DNA of 64,000 bases, taken from assembly GCA_027627225.1 (NCBI GenBank), contig CM051028.1, positions 21,096,201 to 21,160,200 on the forward strand, written 5' to 3'. Each line of letters opens with the position of its first letter. The stretch's first letter is position 1. Below the pieces are notes generated by a model. It was not told where the DNA came from. It made no database searches and worked only from the letters and a program-made list of their open reading frames with translations. Source of the stretch: Congeria kusceri. Lineage: Eukaryota > Mollusca > Bivalvia > Myida > Dreissenidae. Made by a program: the position numbers and the translations under genes. Below, in pieces: positions 63,343 through 64,000 of this stretch.

Positions 63343-63977
63343 CTGCAATAAATAAGCAAGTAAGCAAAAGGAAAGGCAAAATTGTTCATCATAATGATAT
63401 GTGAATTAATTTATAAATATACACAAAAAAGGTCCAAACAAATATACCATTACAATTATATCCGGTCATCGTTTGGTCATTGCGAAAATAAAATTATACG
63501 TTGTCAAACATAACAAGCAAATTCGCGGTACTTCGCTAATTGTCTACTCTATCCCCGACTTTACTATGTTTCCATAAAATTTACAAAATAATAAATAGGT
63601 TGAATTAATAATCGCGTCGGTGGGTGATGAACAGTTTAAAACTAAGTGAAACTTATTCTCGATTTCCTGGGATATATTTGGAAACTAGCATTAATTGGTG
63701 ATGAAGTGGAAATTTTTCTGGCATTCATAAAACATAATAACAAAAACAACAACAAAACACCAACAGCACATATTTCGTTAATTCCTGATGCAAATGAATC
63801 CTTCATATTGTTGTCAATAAGAACACAGTAATAACTATATTATTTGAGCAGCATCGTATTGAAACAAAATGCAACAGTCTAGCAACTGGCATTGAATTTT
63901 CGCTGCAAAACGTCATTATATTTAATGAAACTTCTGCGAAAAGTTATTTTAGATTATAAAAAAAGTTAAATACGTAC

Positions 63978-64000
63978 CGCCTTTTTCCCTCTGGTTAATT
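63978..64000 (-). CDS. 3' end of an upstream exon of the SET gene (truncated by window edge)
   Basis: Minus-strand donor GGCG|GTACGT at 63978. The last codons read NQREKG plus one base, which completes the first Gly of GFGLFA in the exon at 59286-59463. That gives the KGxG(F/V)xxFA pattern expected at the start of a SET domain. The rest lies beyond the window. Confidence 0.6.

Noticed and set aside
1..64000. CRISPR arrays, prokaryotic operons or phage genes
   Set aside because: No regularly spaced direct repeats with unique spacers, no ribosome-binding-site-led gene strings; exon-intron structure throughout.

Overview
The window looks like animal (eukaryotic) nuclear DNA, most likely from a bivalve or another mollusc. 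It is AT-rich. Its coding information lies in short exons with GT...AG borders and large introns. It is full of di- and trinucleotide microsatellites and of interspersed repeats with the gacggacggacagacag and 'gtcctctacaaagattgttcaaatgatgcccctgggg' style motifs I associate with molluscs. The species assignment is inference. There are no bacterial operons, CRISPR arrays or phage genes.

Layout. (1) 1-5 kb, + strand: exons of a protein built from repeated TQT(D/E) motifs, the short linear motif bound by dynein light chain LC8. Two exons end in stop codons, and smaller phase-1 exons follow. (2) 5-6.6 kb: ATT/TA microsatellites and a perfect hairpin. (3) 6.6-31.8 kb: a tandem array of about 11-kb units (two complete, one partial). 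Each carries a copy of the last two exons (B and T) of the minus-strand gene to the right, plus about 8 kb of repeat-rich DNA. The T exons are intact everywhere; exon B has decayed in the two outer units. (4) 31.8-64 kb, minus strand: a large multi-exon gene. Read 5' to 3' (right to left) it has a SET domain of the KMT5A/SETD8 (PR-Set7) type, a series of short acidic linker exons, a classical C2H2 zinc finger, then a long exon with a second zinc finger and a tyrosine-recombinase-like catalytic domain (Crypton/DUF3504-like). Short duplicated exons and the terminal exon T follow. Nearly all linker exons are symmetric phase 1-1, which suits exon duplication, and several are visibly duplicated.

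A 200-N gap lies at 38,964-39,163. The 15.04 kb before it (23,921-38,963) is repeated almost perfectly after it (39,164-54,207). The homology runs exactly to both gap edges and I found mainly small indels between the copies. This is best read as two overlapping contig ends, or haplotigs, that were not merged, rather than a biological duplication. Exons in this part are therefore listed twice, and the right-hand copy is the better one for the recombinase exon.

The chimeric gene is interrupted in the sequence as given: a TAG at the very end of the SET domain, a frame break inside a CPFC-type finger, and another frame break before the recombinase catalytic half. The last two are shared by both assembly copies. 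It is either a decaying gene, a gene with consensus errors, or a locus that makes separate products. Transcript data would decide.
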